Source of the DNA: Cryptoclostridium sp036644995
Lineage (GTDB): Bacteria > Bacillota > Dehalobacteriia > UBA7702
Length of the DNA: 37,020 nt
Direction of reading: 5' to 3'
Assembly (NCBI GenBank): GCA_036644995.1
Contig: JAVXOZ010000020.1
Coordinates: forward strand, 1 to 37,020
Shown piece by piece: positions 16,468-24,196 of this stretch. Below the pieces are notes generated by a model, which was not told where the DNA came from, made no database searches, and saw only the letters and a program-made list of their open reading frames with translations. Position 1 is the stretch's first letter. Each line of letters opens with the position of its first letter. The translations under genes and the position numbers were made by a program.

Positions 16468-16671
16468 GCAAGTAATATTACTTGATGTAGGCTGTTGATA
16501 AAGTCTGATATTCGGCAAAATCCCTTCCCAGCCGCTGCTTATGTACATTTAGGTACACTGCACAGCCGCTGTTCAGGGAGTTTTACCCAATCTAAGCCTT
16601 TCTTAGCAGCCTGATATCTTGCCAAAAACTATGTTTTTGATAATCTGTACGCAAGTAATATTACTTGATGT
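16468..16671 (+). repeat. Structured interspersed repeat, copy 1, with 21-bp flanking duplication
   Basis: The element (16489-16647) starts AGGCTGTTGATAAAG and ends GATAATCTG. It folds into a long imperfect hairpin (AGGCTGTT...AGCAGCCT; GATATTCGGCAAAATCCC with GGGAGTTTTACCCAATC) plus a tail hairpin (TTGCCAAAAAC / GTTTTTGATAA). It is flanked by identical 21-bp copies (16468-16488 and 16651-16671) containing the palindrome CAAGTAATATTACTTG. It lies about 30 bp upstream of the HAD gene. No protein is encoded, so it resembles a MITE or a mobile structured RNA element. Confidence 0.8.
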
Positions 16672-16701
16672 TAGTAGCGGTTCTGCGGAAAGGGTTAATT
16701 T

Positions 16702-17481
16702 ATGATAAAAGCTGTGTTTTTTGATATGGACGGTACTTTGGTGGCTTATCCTGAAGGTATTATTCCGCTTTCTGCCCGAAAAGCCATTGAAAAATTGCGT
16801 GAAAAAGGCATTCTCATTTGCCTTGCCACAGGTCGACACCGTGTGGAATTGGAATCTTTGGATTTTTTGGGAACAGTGTCTTTTGATGCGGTGGCATCAT
16901 TAAATGGGCAATATTGCTATACCCCAAAAGCTGAACTTTTTTCTAATACCATAGCCGCCCAAGACCTCAGTGCTTTTTTGAATTACCAAAACAAACAAAT
17001 TGTGCCCTGTGTTATTTCGGAAAAAAACAGAATGTATTGTAATGTTGTTTCTGAGGGTTTTTCCCAAGCTATGGCAGGAATTTCCACAGCTTTACCTGAG
17101 GTGGGAACAATGGCAGGCTTGGAAAAACGTGATGTTTTGCAGTTTTGTGCCTATTGCAATGAAAATGTGGCAGAAGATTTAGATAAAGCTATGCCCTCGG
17201 CAAAAGTTGTGCGGTGGAATCCTGATTTTGTGGATATTATTCCCCAATCCGGTGGTAAAACCAATGGTATTGCCAAAATATTACAACATTTTAATATCAC
17301 ATGGCAAGAGGTTATTGCCTTTGGTGATGGTCAAAACGATATAGATATGTTAAAAGCAGCGGAAATTTCCGTAGCCATGGGTAATGCGGACCCTAAGTTA
17401 AAGGAACACGCCGCATATATCACTGCAGATGCCAATAAAGATGGCATAGCCCTTGGTTTACAGCACTTTGGTTTGTGCTGA
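16702..17481 (+). CDS. Cof-like HAD-superfamily phosphatase
   Basis: 259 residues, start ATG 16702 behind AAAGGG. HAD motif I is DMDGT (Asp8, Asp10), motif II ATGRH (about 43-47), motif III has a conserved Lys in SGGKTNGI, and motif IV is GDGQNDIDML, with MGNADPKLKEHA typical of the Cof/YwpJ subfamily with a C2B cap. These enzymes dephosphorylate sugar phosphates or flavin/pyridoxal cofactors; the substrate cannot be deduced. It is a single-gene unit with the repeat element directly upstream. Confidence 0.93.
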   Translation: MIKAVFFDMDGTLVAYPEGIIPLSARKAIEKLREKGILICLATGRHRVELESLDFLGTVSFDAVASLNGQYCYTPKAELFSNTIAAQDLSAFLNYQNKQIVPCVISEKNRMYCNVVSEGFSQAMAGISTALPEVGTMAGLEKRDVLQFCAYCNENVAEDLDKAMPSAKVVRWNPDFVDIIPQSGGKTNGIAKILQHFNITWQEVIAFGDGQNDIDMLKAAEISVAMGNADPKLKEHAAYITADANKDGIALGLQHFGLC

Positions 17482-17564
17482 TAGCAGTAAAAAACTTTTG
17501 AAATTCCACGAAAATTTATTTGTAAACTAAAATATTATTACTTTTGGTTTAAAAAACCGCAAAA

Positions 17565-17822
17565 TTAAATCTTGGATTTTGCCTTTGTTATCAATTCTTC
17601 TTTTTTTTGACGGGAAAGTTTTTTTAGGGCAATTTCACGTTTTAAAGCCATGGAGTGGCTGGCACATTCTTCGGTATATACCAAATATACAGGGCATCTG
17701 CCTCTGGTGTATTTTGCTCCTGTGCCACTGTTATGTTGGGCTATGCGGCGTTCTAAATTATTGGTTATACCTGTGTATAGTGTATCATCGCTGCACCGCA
17801 GTATATAGACAATATAGCTCAT
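17565..17822 (-). CDS. GIY-YIG domain protein (URI/YhbQ family)
   Basis: ATG 17822 follows AGAGGTGA; about 85 residues. The GIY-YIG core is YIVYILRCSDDTLYTGITNN, then LERRIAQHNSG with the conserved Arg, GAKYTRGRCP, and the Glu-containing helix MALKREIALKKLSRQKKEEL. Family members are small predicted endonucleases of unclear cellular role. The length is normal for the family. Confidence 0.93.
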   Translation of the reverse strand: MSYIVYILRCSDDTLYTGITNNLERRIAQHNSGTGAKYTRGRCPVYLVYTEECASHSMALKREIALKKLSRQKKEELITKAKSKI

Positions 17823-17929
17823 TTTCACCTCTGGGCTGCAATAATATGGAAGCGTAGTTTTGATGTGTTTTGGTTTTACCCTATTTTAGGTTTTTACTTC
17901 TTTGTTATAAAAAATTACCTCATTCAAAC

Positions 17930-17958
17930 TTGACAAGGCTATTTAGGGGATATATACT
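17930..17958 (+). promoter_or_regulatory. Consensus promoter with adjacent palindrome
   Basis: TTGACA (17930-17935), a 17-bp spacer, TATACT (17953-17958). Immediately downstream ATCGAATAGTTTCGAT (17962-17977) is an inverted repeat that could be an operator at the transcription start. The next gene, DUF2284, starts 310 bp later, so the leader would be long and would carry the variant repeat at 17983-18115. Confidence 0.75.
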
Positions 17959-17982
17959 ATATATCGAATAGTTTCGATGTAT

Positions 17983-18115
17983 TAGGCTGTGGATAAAGTT
18001 TGATATTCGGTAAAATACCTTAACTGTGATTTTTGTGTAGCTTGTGTATCTTGTGATACACCCCATATCCCGGATTTCGGGAGTTTTACCGAATCTAAGT
18101 ATTTATTTAAAGCCT
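17983..18115 (+). repeat. Variant copy of the structured repeat, without tail hairpin
   Basis: It begins TAGGCTGTGGATAAAGTTTG and GATATTCGGTAAAATACC like the other copies and closes with GGGAGTTTTACCGAATCTAAG, then AAAGCCT. The hairpin centre is unrelated (TAACTGTGATTTTTGTG...CCCGGATTTCGGG) and the tail hairpin is missing. The stem ends are kept while the loop differs, which suggests structure is conserved. It lies in the predicted DUF2284 leader. Confidence 0.65.
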
Positions 18116-18272
18116 ATGGTTTTGTAGATAAAAGAACTTTTTGTAGATAAAAGCAGGTTTTAACTACTTACCAAAGTTAACCATATTATAGCTAAAATTG
18201 CCTTGGTTTACAATTATTTATCGAAACTTTTATGGCTGTTAAAAGTAGCAAAAGTGTAATGGGAGTAAAAAG

Positions 18273-18815
18273 ATGAAAGATTATGTAAAATCTGCCTATG
18301 ATTGTGGCTTTACCAAAGCATTTGCCCTTAATCCCCAAGAAATATCCTTTGAGGAGGCGAAGGTTTTACGTCAAGGTTGTGAAGCCAATGATTGCGGTAA
18401 ATATGGTACAAACTGGTGCTGCCCCCCGGGGATTGGCACAGAAGAAGAAGTTGAGGCTCGGGTAAAACAATGGAAAAAAGGTGTTATGGTGCAGTTTATT
18501 ACCGAAGGGGTTGACCCTTCTATGCACCCTGATGTTTTTAAAGAGGTGGCATCTTCTTTTTCCGCAATGACCCAGTGCTTTTATGATATGGTTAAGGAAA
18601 GTGAAGGACAATGCTATATGTTAGGGCGTGGTAGCTGCACCTTGTGTAAGGAGTGCACATATCCTGATGCACCTTGCCGCTATCCGGAAAAAATTGCCCC
18701 TTGTTTATCCAGCCATGGTATTAATGTTTATAAACTTTGGGATCTTTCGGGTTTTCGCCGTGGTAATCTTAACGAATTGGATTTTTATGCTATGGTTATG
18801 TACGATAAAATTTAA
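18273..18815 (+). CDS. DUF2284 predicted metal-binding protein
   Basis: 180 residues, ATG behind GGGAG. It has the Cys-rich DUF2284 signatures: LRQGCEANDCGKYGTNWCCP with CPPG, then LGRGSCTLCKECTYPDAPCR YPE, about 11 Cys in all. These could hold one or more Fe-S clusters or metal ions. The family occurs mainly in anaerobes, and its reaction is unknown. It ends 100 bp before a bidirectional terminator shared with the NifX-like gene. The -HxxC-free, cytoplasmic composition fits a soluble redox or metal carrier protein. Confidence 0.88.
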   Translation: MKDYVKSAYDCGFTKAFALNPQEISFEEAKVLRQGCEANDCGKYGTNWCCPPGIGTEEEVEARVKQWKKGVMVQFITEGVDPSMHPDVFKEVASSFSAMTQCFYDMVKESEGQCYMLGRGSCTLCKECTYPDAPCRYPEKIAPCLSSHGINVYKLWDLSGFRRGNLNELDFYAMVMYDKI

Positions 18816-18916
18816 AGATAATTTACCGCTATATTGTTGCTGTTATTTGGTGCTATCTGCTAAAAGCAAGAGTATTGGTTGGTGTATTTAATTATAAAAC
18901 ATCTATTATAAAAAAT

Positions 18917-18962
18917 GTCCTCAATTTGGCAAAGAAAATGTTGCCAAATTGAGGACTCTTTT
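18917..18962. terminator. Bidirectional terminator
   Basis: A perfect 16-bp stem GTCCTCAATTTGGCAA (18917-18932) with 18941-18956 has an A-run on its left and TCTTTTATT on its right. It separates the convergent DUF2284 and NifX-like genes. Confidence 0.88.
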
Positions 18963-18963
18963 A

Positions 18964-19365
18964 TTATTCGTGATGATGATTATGTTCGCCGCAGCCGTGC
19001 TCACCGCAGGTGCCGCTATGATGATTTTCGCCGTGGTGATTGCAGGTAGCTTGGGAATTGAAAATTAGCTTGTCCTCAAGCAATGCTGCCACTGCCTTAT
19101 CTGCATTCCCTGTTACGCCGCCATAAAGCTTGATGCCTCTGTTTGCCAGTGCGGTTTTTGCGCCGCCGCCGATGCCGCCGCAAATCAGAGTATCTATGCC
19201 TTGTTCTTGGAGTAGCCCTGCCAAAGCACCGTGACCACTGCCGTTATTGCCTATTATTTTTGCCATGGCTATTTTGCCATCTTCAATTTCATAAACCTTA
19301 AATTGTTCGGTGTGACCAAAGTGTTGAAATACATCTCCGTTTTCATATGTAACTGCTATTTTCAT
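18964..19365 (-). CDS. NifX/NifB-type dinitrogenase-cofactor-like protein with His-rich tail
   Basis: 133 residues. The first 105 form the NifX/NafY-like fold: MKIAVTYENGDVFQHFGHTE, FKVYEIEDGKI, LAGLLQEQGIDTLICGGIGG, LANRGIKLYGGVTGNADKAV. The last 25 are a His/Cys-rich tail (HHGENHHSGTCGEHGCGEHN). Nitrogenase accessory members bind FeMo-co precursors, but stand-alone members are common in non-diazotrophs as probable Fe-S or metallocluster carriers. The tail suggests metal storage or delivery. It is next to a DUF134 regulator on the same strand, a pairing often seen in anaerobes. Confidence 0.9.
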   Translation of the reverse strand: MKIAVTYENGDVFQHFGHTEQFKVYEIEDGKIAMAKIIGNNGSGHGALAGLLQEQGIDTLICGGIGGGAKTALANRGIKLYGGVTGNADKAVAALLEDKLIFNSQATCNHHGENHHSGTCGEHGCGEHNHHHE

Positions 19366-19493
19366 TCTGTTTTTTCCTCGCTTTCGCTTGTGCTGATTTA
19401 TTATATAATTTGGTTTTATTTCAGCTTATAATATTACCAAATAATTGAAACCTAAGTTGTTGATTATAATTTGGGGATAAATTAAGGTTGTTT

Positions 19494-19871
19494 TTAATCT
19501 GCTTTTTTTATTTCCTCAATTTGCCCATGGCAATGTTTTTTGCGGCAATGTCCGCAGCCACAATTTGCTCTTTCGCCATCGCAAAGGATAAAATCCCCAC
19601 CCTGTATTGATAGGTTTTTTTCATTTACCAAGCATTCTGCCAATTTTATACGGGCACTGTTATATATTGCCTGAGCTGTGGTGCGGGCTACATTCATTTG
19701 TTGGGCACAGGCCTCTTGGTTTAGCCCCTCTAAATCTATAAGGCGTATTGCTTCAAATTCGTCCACTGTCATGGCGATTACTTGGCGTTCTATGGTTTCA
19801 TCCCCAATGGGGCCAAAGCCTTTACACCTTGGCATGGCACATATTCGCCTTCTTTTGCAGGGTCTTGGCAT
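19494..19871 (-). CDS. DUF134 helix-turn-helix protein
   Basis: I chose ATG 19871 (MPRPCKRRRIC), the usual family start, with GAGGAGG about 9 bp upstream; 125 residues. It has a Cys cluster (CKRRRICAMPRCKGFGP), then DEFEAIRLIDLEGLNQEACA, a sigma-70 region-4-like HTH (ACAQQMNVARTTAQAIYNSA), and a C-terminal Cys/His cluster (CGCGHCRKKHCHG). It is probably a DNA-binding regulator that responds to metal or Fe-S. Paired operator-like boxes lie on its own promoter, which suggests autoregulation together with the NifX-like gene 128 bp downstream. Confidence 0.9.
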   Translation of the reverse strand: MPRPCKRRRICAMPRCKGFGPIGDETIERQVIAMTVDEFEAIRLIDLEGLNQEACAQQMNVARTTAQAIYNSARIKLAECLVNEKNLSIQGGDFILCDGERANCGCGHCRKKHCHGQIEEIKKAD

Positions 19872-19890
19872 GGGCATTCCTCCTCGTTTT

Positions 19891-19941
19891 TGGCATATGC
19901 CATTTATAAATATAGTATACACCTTTTCTGGCATATGTCAA
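19891..19941 (-). promoter_or_regulatory. DUF134 promoter between two TGGCATATGCCA boxes
   Basis: On the minus strand TTGACA (19936-19941) and TATACT (19914-19919) are spaced by 16 bp. A perfect palindrome TGGCATATGCCA (19891-19902) lies downstream of the -10. A one-mismatch copy, TGGCATATGTCA (19929-19940), overlaps the -35. The centres are 38 bp apart. This is a typical repression layout. Confidence 0.75.
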
Positions 19942-19970
19942 TAACTATTTAAAAAGTTTTTTAATAGCGG

Positions 19971-19999
19971 TTTCCATATAATTTTAATTGTGCTATAAT
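19971..19999 (+). promoter_or_regulatory. Promoter of the VOC gene
   Basis: TTTCCA, 17 bp, TATAAT (19994-19999), 33 bp before the start codon. The -10 is perfect and the -35 weak. Confidence 0.6.
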
Positions 20000-20031
20000 G
20001 GCAAAAATAGTGAATATTTACGGGGGTTGCC

Positions 20032-20505
20032 ATGAAATTTGCAAATGTTTTATTGGTGGTTGAAAATATTGAAAAATCCACAGATTTTTATAATGAAGTT
20101 TTGGGATTGGAAAAAATTTTAGATTTTGGGGCAAATGTTACTTTATCCGGGGGTATTTCCTTGCAAACTCAAGATAGCTGGTTGAATTTTATTGGTGCAG
20201 ATGTGAAAAATATTAAATTTGGCGGTAACGATGGGGAGTTGTATTTTGAAGAAGAAGATTTTGATAGTTTTATTGAAAAACTAAAAAATATAGCCAATAT
20301 TAATTATGTCCACGGTGTTATGGAGCACAGTTGGGGACAACGAGTGGTGCGGTTTTACGATTTGGATAAGCATATTATTGAAGTTGGGGAAAATATTGCC
20401 GTGGTTTGCCGCCGTTTTCTTGGTGAGGGTTTATCTGTGGAAAAAACTGCCAAAAGAATGGATGTGCCCATAAGTTACGTTGAATCTTTTATTTGTGCAG
20501 ATTAA
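20032..20505 (+). CDS. VOC-superfamily (glyoxalase/bleomycin-resistance-like) protein
   Basis: 157 residues. A VOC fold shows in FANVLLVVENIEKSTDFYNE with VLGLEKILDFG, and in the second half HSWGQRVVRFYDLDKHIIEV with a Glu metal ligand. The last 30 residues (RRFLGEGLSVEKTAKRMDVP, then ISYVESFI) look like a helix-turn-helix-like appendage seen in some Clostridial members. Substrate unknown; family members act on thiol adducts or bind drugs. Single-gene unit. Confidence 0.88.
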   Translation: MKFANVLLVVENIEKSTDFYNEVLGLEKILDFGANVTLSGGISLQTQDSWLNFIGADVKNIKFGGNDGELYFEEEDFDSFIEKLKNIANINYVHGVMEHSWGQRVVRFYDLDKHIIEVGENIAVVCRRFLGEGLSVEKTAKRMDVPISYVESFICAD

Positions 20506-20598
20506 AGCAAAGGGGTAATATTTGCTGATATTGAGTTTGACATAAAGGCTAATTAAGCATATAATAAATGGTGCACTAAATTTTCCGAGTGCAGATAT

Positions 20599-20803
20599 TC
20601 GGTGCCACAAAGGCACCGTCAGGCTGTGGATAAAGTCTGATATTCAGTAAAATCCCTTCCCACCAACTGCTTATGTACATTTAGGTACACTGCACAGTCG
20701 CTGCTCAGAGAGTTTTACCGAATCTAAGTCTTTCTTAACAGCCTAACATCTTGCCAAAAAAACTATGTTTTTTGACAATCTGTCGGTGCCACAAAGGCAC
20801 CGT
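20599..20803 (+). repeat. Structured interspersed repeat, copy 2, inside a duplicated hairpin
   Basis: The element spans 20620-20782, about 90 percent identical to copy 1 by eye. It is flanked by two 21-bp copies (20599-20619, 20783-20803) of a hairpin, GGTGCC ACAAA GGCACC. The right copy is followed by TTTTTG and looks like an intact terminator. The element appears to have inserted at a terminator-like hairpin and duplicated it. The MATE gene starts 43 bp downstream. Confidence 0.82.
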
Positions 20804-20845
20804 TTTTGTTTGGAAAAAAGAGGAAAAAGAGGAAAAGAGGGAAAA

Positions 20846-22216
20846 GTGGAAATTTCCGAAGATAATAAAAATCAACAAGAAAATAAAATGGGCACAATGC
20901 CCGTTAAAAAGTTACTGATAACAATGTCCTTGCCCATGGTTATTGCCATGCTTATACAGGCAATGTATAATATTGTGGATAGTATATTTGTAGCCAGAAT
21001 CAGTGAAGATGCCTTGGCAGCGGTTTCCTTGGCTTTTCCTGTGCAAAATTTAATGATTTCCATTGCGGTTGGCACGGCGGTGGGGGTTAATGCTATGTTA
21101 TCCCGGAGTTTAGGGCAAAAAAATCAGGATCATGTAAATAAAACCGCTAATAACGGTGTGTTTTTAGCAGTTTTAAGTTATTTGGGAATCGCAATTTTAG
21201 GGATATTTTTTTCATATAAGTTTTTTTCCGTGCAAACGGATATCCCCGCTATTATTGACCAAGGTGGCATTTATTTATTGATATGCACAGTGTTTTCCTT
21301 TGGGCTTTTTGTGGAAATTACTTTTGAGCGTTTGCTGCAATCCACGGGGAAAACTTTTTATACCATGATAACCCAAGGAGTGGGTGCGGTGATAAATATT
21401 ATCTTAGATCCCATATTGATTTTTGGTTGGTTTGGTTTACCTGCCATGGGGGTTATGGGTGCAGCTATCGCCACGGTAACAGGGCAAATAGTGGCGATGT
21501 TTTTGGCAATTTATTATAATAAAACCAAAAATCCCGAAGTTCAGTTAAAATTTAAGGGATTTCGCCCCAATAAATGGATAATAGGCAGAATATATTCCGT
21601 GGGTTTGCCTTCTATTGTTATGTCCTCGGTTTCCTCGGTTATGACCTTTGGTATCAATAGGATATTGTTGGAATTTTCATCCACCGCCATTGCGGTATTT
21701 GGGGTTTACTTTAAACTCCAAAGTTTTGTGCTGATGCCTATTTTTGGTCTTAACAATGGTATGGTGCCGATTTTGGCTTACAATTACGGTGCAGCCAAAA
21801 AACAACGGATTATTGATACTATAAAATACAGCAGTATTTATGCCACTTTGATGATGCTGTTTGGTATGTGCTGTTTCCTGTTTTTACCCAAATATTTATT
21901 GTTATTATTTGATGCCTCACCAAGTATGTTGGCTGTGGGGATACCTGCTTTACGCATTATTTCCCTAAGCTTTTTGTTTGCGGGTTTTTGCATTGTGGCA
22001 GGTTCGGTATTTCAAGCCTTGGGCAATGGAATGTTAAGCCTTATTACCGCCGTTGCCAGACAGTTAGTGGTACTCTTGCCTGTTGCCTTTGTTTTATCCC
22101 ACTTTATAGGCTTAAACGGTGTTTGGCTATCCTTCCCCATTGCAGAAGTGGCATCGCTGTTTTTCAGTGTTCTTTTCCTGCGGAGAATTTATTTGCAGAA
22201 AATAAAACCTTTGTAA
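20846..22216 (+). CDS. MATE-family multidrug efflux transporter
   Basis: I chose GTG 20846, behind a purine-rich site (GAGGG), because the earlier ATG at 20765 lies in the repeat element; 456 residues. It has twelve predicted membrane helices and the MATE features PVKKLLITMSLPMVIAMLIQ, YNIVDSIFVARISEDALAAV, SLAFPVQNLM in the N half, and GLNNGMVPILAYNYGAAKK in the C half. These pumps export cationic drugs or metabolites with Na+ or H+. The substrate is unknown. A good terminator follows. Confidence 0.93.
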   Translation: MEISEDNKNQQENKMGTMPVKKLLITMSLPMVIAMLIQAMYNIVDSIFVARISEDALAAVSLAFPVQNLMISIAVGTAVGVNAMLSRSLGQKNQDHVNKTANNGVFLAVLSYLGIAILGIFFSYKFFSVQTDIPAIIDQGGIYLLICTVFSFGLFVEITFERLLQSTGKTFYTMITQGVGAVINIILDPILIFGWFGLPAMGVMGAAIATVTGQIVAMFLAIYYNKTKNPEVQLKFKGFRPNKWIIGRIYSVGLPSIVMSSVSSVMTFGINRILLEFSSTAIAVFGVYFKLQSFVLMPIFGLNNGMVPILAYNYGAAKKQRIIDTIKYSSIYATLMMLFGMCCFLFLPKYLLLLFDASPSMLAVGIPALRIISLSFLFAGFCIVAGSVFQALGNGMLSLITAVARQLVVLLPVAFVLSHFIGLNGVWLSFPIAEVASLFFSVLFLRRIYLQKIKPL

Positions 22217-22267
22217 TATCCCATAGCCAAAGCAGAGGATATAAAATCATATAAAAGCAAAGTAAAA

Positions 22268-22307
22268 AGCAATCATTTTCACCCATAAGGTAAATGATTG
22301 CTTTTTT
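22268..22307 (+). terminator. Terminator after the MATE gene
   Basis: Stem AGCAATCATTT (22268-22278) with AAATGATTGCT (22292-22302), then TTTTT. Confidence 0.85.
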
Positions 22308-22478
22308 ATTTTAAAATAAAATATTGGGGATTTACAGCAGTGAGATATAAGGCATATTTTCTGCCGTGGCTTAAGGAAAGTGGAGGGTATTTACCGAATA
22401 TAAGTCTTTCTTAACAGTCTGGCATCTTGCCAAAAAACTATGTTTTTTGACAATCTGATGGCTTTATTTTAAAATAAA
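22305..22478 (+). repeat. Partial/diverged structured repeat, copy 4, with 16-bp palindromic flanks
   Basis: The 3' half (22388-22459: TTTACCGAATATAAGTCTTT, AACAGTCTGGCATCTTGCC and the tail hairpin ending GACAATCTG) matches copies 1-3; the 5' half is different. Flanks 22305-22320 and 22463-22478 are identical 16-bp perfect palindromes, TTTATTTTAAAATAAA. The right flank overlaps the last codons and stop of mntP. Confidence 0.65.
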
Positions 22479-23029
22479 CCCAAGTGCTCTATTAGTATTT
22501 TAGTGCCTAAAAGTATTAATATTAAGCCTCCCACAAATTCCGCTTTTGATTTGTATTTAGTGCCAAAAACATTACCTATTTTTACACCTAAAAGTGAAAT
22601 TATAAAGGTTACAATGGCAATTAGTGAAGCTGCGGTTATAATATTTACCTGCAAAAACGCAAAGGTTACACCTATTGCCAAAGCATCTATACTGGTGGCA
22701 ACGGCTAAAACTATCATGGTTTTAAAGTCTACTGAGTCATTGGGTTTCACATCTTCTTTGCTCATGGCTTCCCTTATCATATTAGCACCAATAAGTACCA
22801 AAAGCACAAAGGCAATCCAATGGTCGATGGCGGTTATTTTATCTTGAAATTGCACACCTAAAAAGTAACCTATAATGGGCATACCACCTTGGAAAAGCCC
22901 AAAATATGCCCCAATTATCAAAGCGTTTTTGGGCTTTATTTTATCCATGGAAAGTCCTTTGCAAACAGAAACCGCAAAGGCATCCATGGCTAAACCCACA
23001 GCGATGAAAAATAATTCCAATAATCCCAT
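22469..23029 (-). CDS. mntP: Manganese efflux pump MntP
   Basis: 186 residues and six membrane helices. The two family repeats each have a conserved acidic motif, GLAMDAFAVSVCKGLSM near the start and ATSIDALAIGVTFAF in the middle. MntP exports Mn(II) from the cytoplasm to prevent toxicity. It is preceded by a promoter, a yybP-ykoY-like riboswitch and a terminator, so expression should rise with Mn. The last codons overlap a duplicated palindrome of a repeat element. A DtxR/MntR-like regulator lies about 1.2 kb away. Confidence 0.95.
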   Translation of the reverse strand: MGLLELFFIAVGLAMDAFAVSVCKGLSMDKIKPKNALIIGAYFGLFQGGMPIIGYFLGVQFQDKITAIDHWIAFVLLVLIGANMIREAMSKEDVKPNDSVDFKTMIVLAVATSIDALAIGVTFAFLQVNIITAASLIAIVTFIISLLGVKIGNVFGTKYKSKAEFVGGLILILLGTKILIEHLGLF

Positions 23030-23073
23030 AGTATTCTCGCTTTCTTTATAATAAATGGATATGTTAAAGATAT

Positions 23074-23113
23074 AAAAAAAGACCTATCTGCGGCATAGTG
23101 CCACAGATAAGTC
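23074..23113 (-). terminator. Riboswitch expression-platform terminator
   Basis: On the minus strand GACTTATCTGTGGCAC pairs with the complementary GCCGCAGATAGGTC (23081-23113), followed by TTTTTTTAT. It lies between the aptamer and the mntP start. Confidence 0.85.
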
Positions 23114-23131
23114 TCATTATTTGTAATAAAG

Positions 23132-23206
23132 CCAGATAAATTAATATCAGTATGTTGACTTTATGACGGTTTAAAAATTAAACCGCTAACTACTCCCTTA
23201 TCTACG
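23132..23206 (-). ncRNA. yybP-ykoY (Mn2+) riboswitch aptamer
   Basis: The minus strand has AGATAA / TTATCT as P1, the conserved GGGAGTAG block, a variable hairpin GCGGTTTAA TTTT TTAAACCGT, and the second conserved block GTCAACATACTGA. The two conserved blocks come together to bind Mn(II) in this class. Mn binding should favour anti-termination and mntP expression. The transcript begins at about the aptamer's first base. Confidence 0.8.
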
Positions 23207-23213
23207 TGAAAAA

Positions 23214-23242
23214 ATTATAACTAATTTTGAAATCATTGTCAA
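23214..23242 (-). promoter_or_regulatory. Consensus promoter of mntP
   Basis: On the minus strand TTGACA (23237-23242), 17 bp, TATAAT (23214-23219); both hexamers perfect. Transcription starts near 23207, at the riboswitch. Confidence 0.88.
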
Positions 23243-23269
23243 TAGATAAAGTATTATCTTTTTTCCTAA

Positions 23270-23902
23270 TTATTCTTGATGATTTAATTTTTTGGCTGTG
23301 GTTAAAATTAAATCCGCTCCCATTTCCCCTAAGCCTATGGTATCTTCGGGGTGGGTAAAATCCGTAATGTTTTTATCAAATAGGATATTGGCAGCGGCGG
23401 GGATTTCCTCATCTCCGTCCCAAAAAATAAATTTCAAGGGTATAGAGGGGAAGGCATAAAGGATAAAGCTATGGTCGCCGCCGGTGCTTATTTCGCCCCC
23501 AAGTTTTTTCCCCGCTGCAATAAAGCTGGGTAAGTTATTGCTGAAATATTTTGCCAATGGTATTGTTGCCCTATTGTTAAAAGCTTTTTCATGAACACAG
23601 GCATCTTTTAAGCTGTGGATAGTTACAAATTCATTGGCGGCTTTGGCGTGGGGTTTTATTTCGATTAAATGGTGCAATATAACCATCCGAGTCATAACCG
23701 GGATTGGGGCAGAATCGTCATTTGTATTAAAAATAGCTGCTGTTTTTAGGTTTATTGCATATTCTTGGTTAAAATGGGGCACTATAATATAATTCTCATC
23801 CTCAATAGTTAAATTGGCGTATTCTGCTATTTTTATGGGGTTTTTCTTTAAAAAACGTGTTTTGTCGTATTCTACCACTAATTCGTAATTATCTTTTTTC
23901 AT
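23270..23902 (-). CDS. DUF3786 protein
   Basis: 210 residues; ATG behind GAGGG. The family signature is clear: LGGEISTGGDHSFILYAFPS, then IPLKFIFWDGDEEIPAAANI and ITDFTHPEDTIGLGEMGADL. DUF3786 proteins occur in anaerobic Firmicutes and some Proteobacteria, often near corrinoid or Fe-S proteins, with no known reaction. No signal peptide or membrane helix. Monocistronic here. Confidence 0.88.
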   Translation of the reverse strand: MKKDNYELVVEYDKTRFLKKNPIKIAEYANLTIEDENYIIVPHFNQEYAINLKTAAIFNTNDDSAPIPVMTRMVILHHLIEIKPHAKAANEFVTIHSLKDACVHEKAFNNRATIPLAKYFSNNLPSFIAAGKKLGGEISTGGDHSFILYAFPSIPLKFIFWDGDEEIPAAANILFDKNITDFTHPEDTIGLGEMGADLILTTAKKLNHQE

Positions 23903-24146
23903 ATCAACCCTCTTTTCCGAATTATATTTTAATTGCTAAAAATTTGTAAATTGATATTTAATAAAAAGCCTATTTTATCTCGGTAAAAGTACATTTTTTC
24001 GGTAATTTACCCCTTGGTAAAAAGTGCCTTGAAAAAAGCATTAAAGTTTGCTATGATAAGGAAAAGATAGAAGTAATATCCTAAGATGTATGGAAAACTT
24101 TGTATTTTGCCGTTAATTGGATAAGTTTTTGTCTTTAATTAATCAC

Positions 24147-24162
24147 TGTTTCCATGGAAACA
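24147..24162. promoter_or_regulatory. Perfect 16-bp palindrome, possible operator
   Basis: TGTTTCCATGGAAACA is a perfect palindrome 35 bp upstream of the DtxR-like regulator start. It is a natural candidate for an autoregulatory site, although it does not match the usual MntR or DtxR box. Confidence 0.45.
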
Positions 24163-24196
24163 AACGAAATAATGATATTTAGAGGGGGACAAAGCT

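Noticed and set aside
18964..19365. Evidence for nitrogen fixation
   Set aside because: Stand-alone NifX-like proteins are common in non-fixing anaerobes, and no nif structural genes are present here.
20765..20845. ATG 20765 as start of the MATE transporter
   Set aside because: It lies inside the mobile repeat and its flanking hairpin; the conserved protein begins after GTG 20846.
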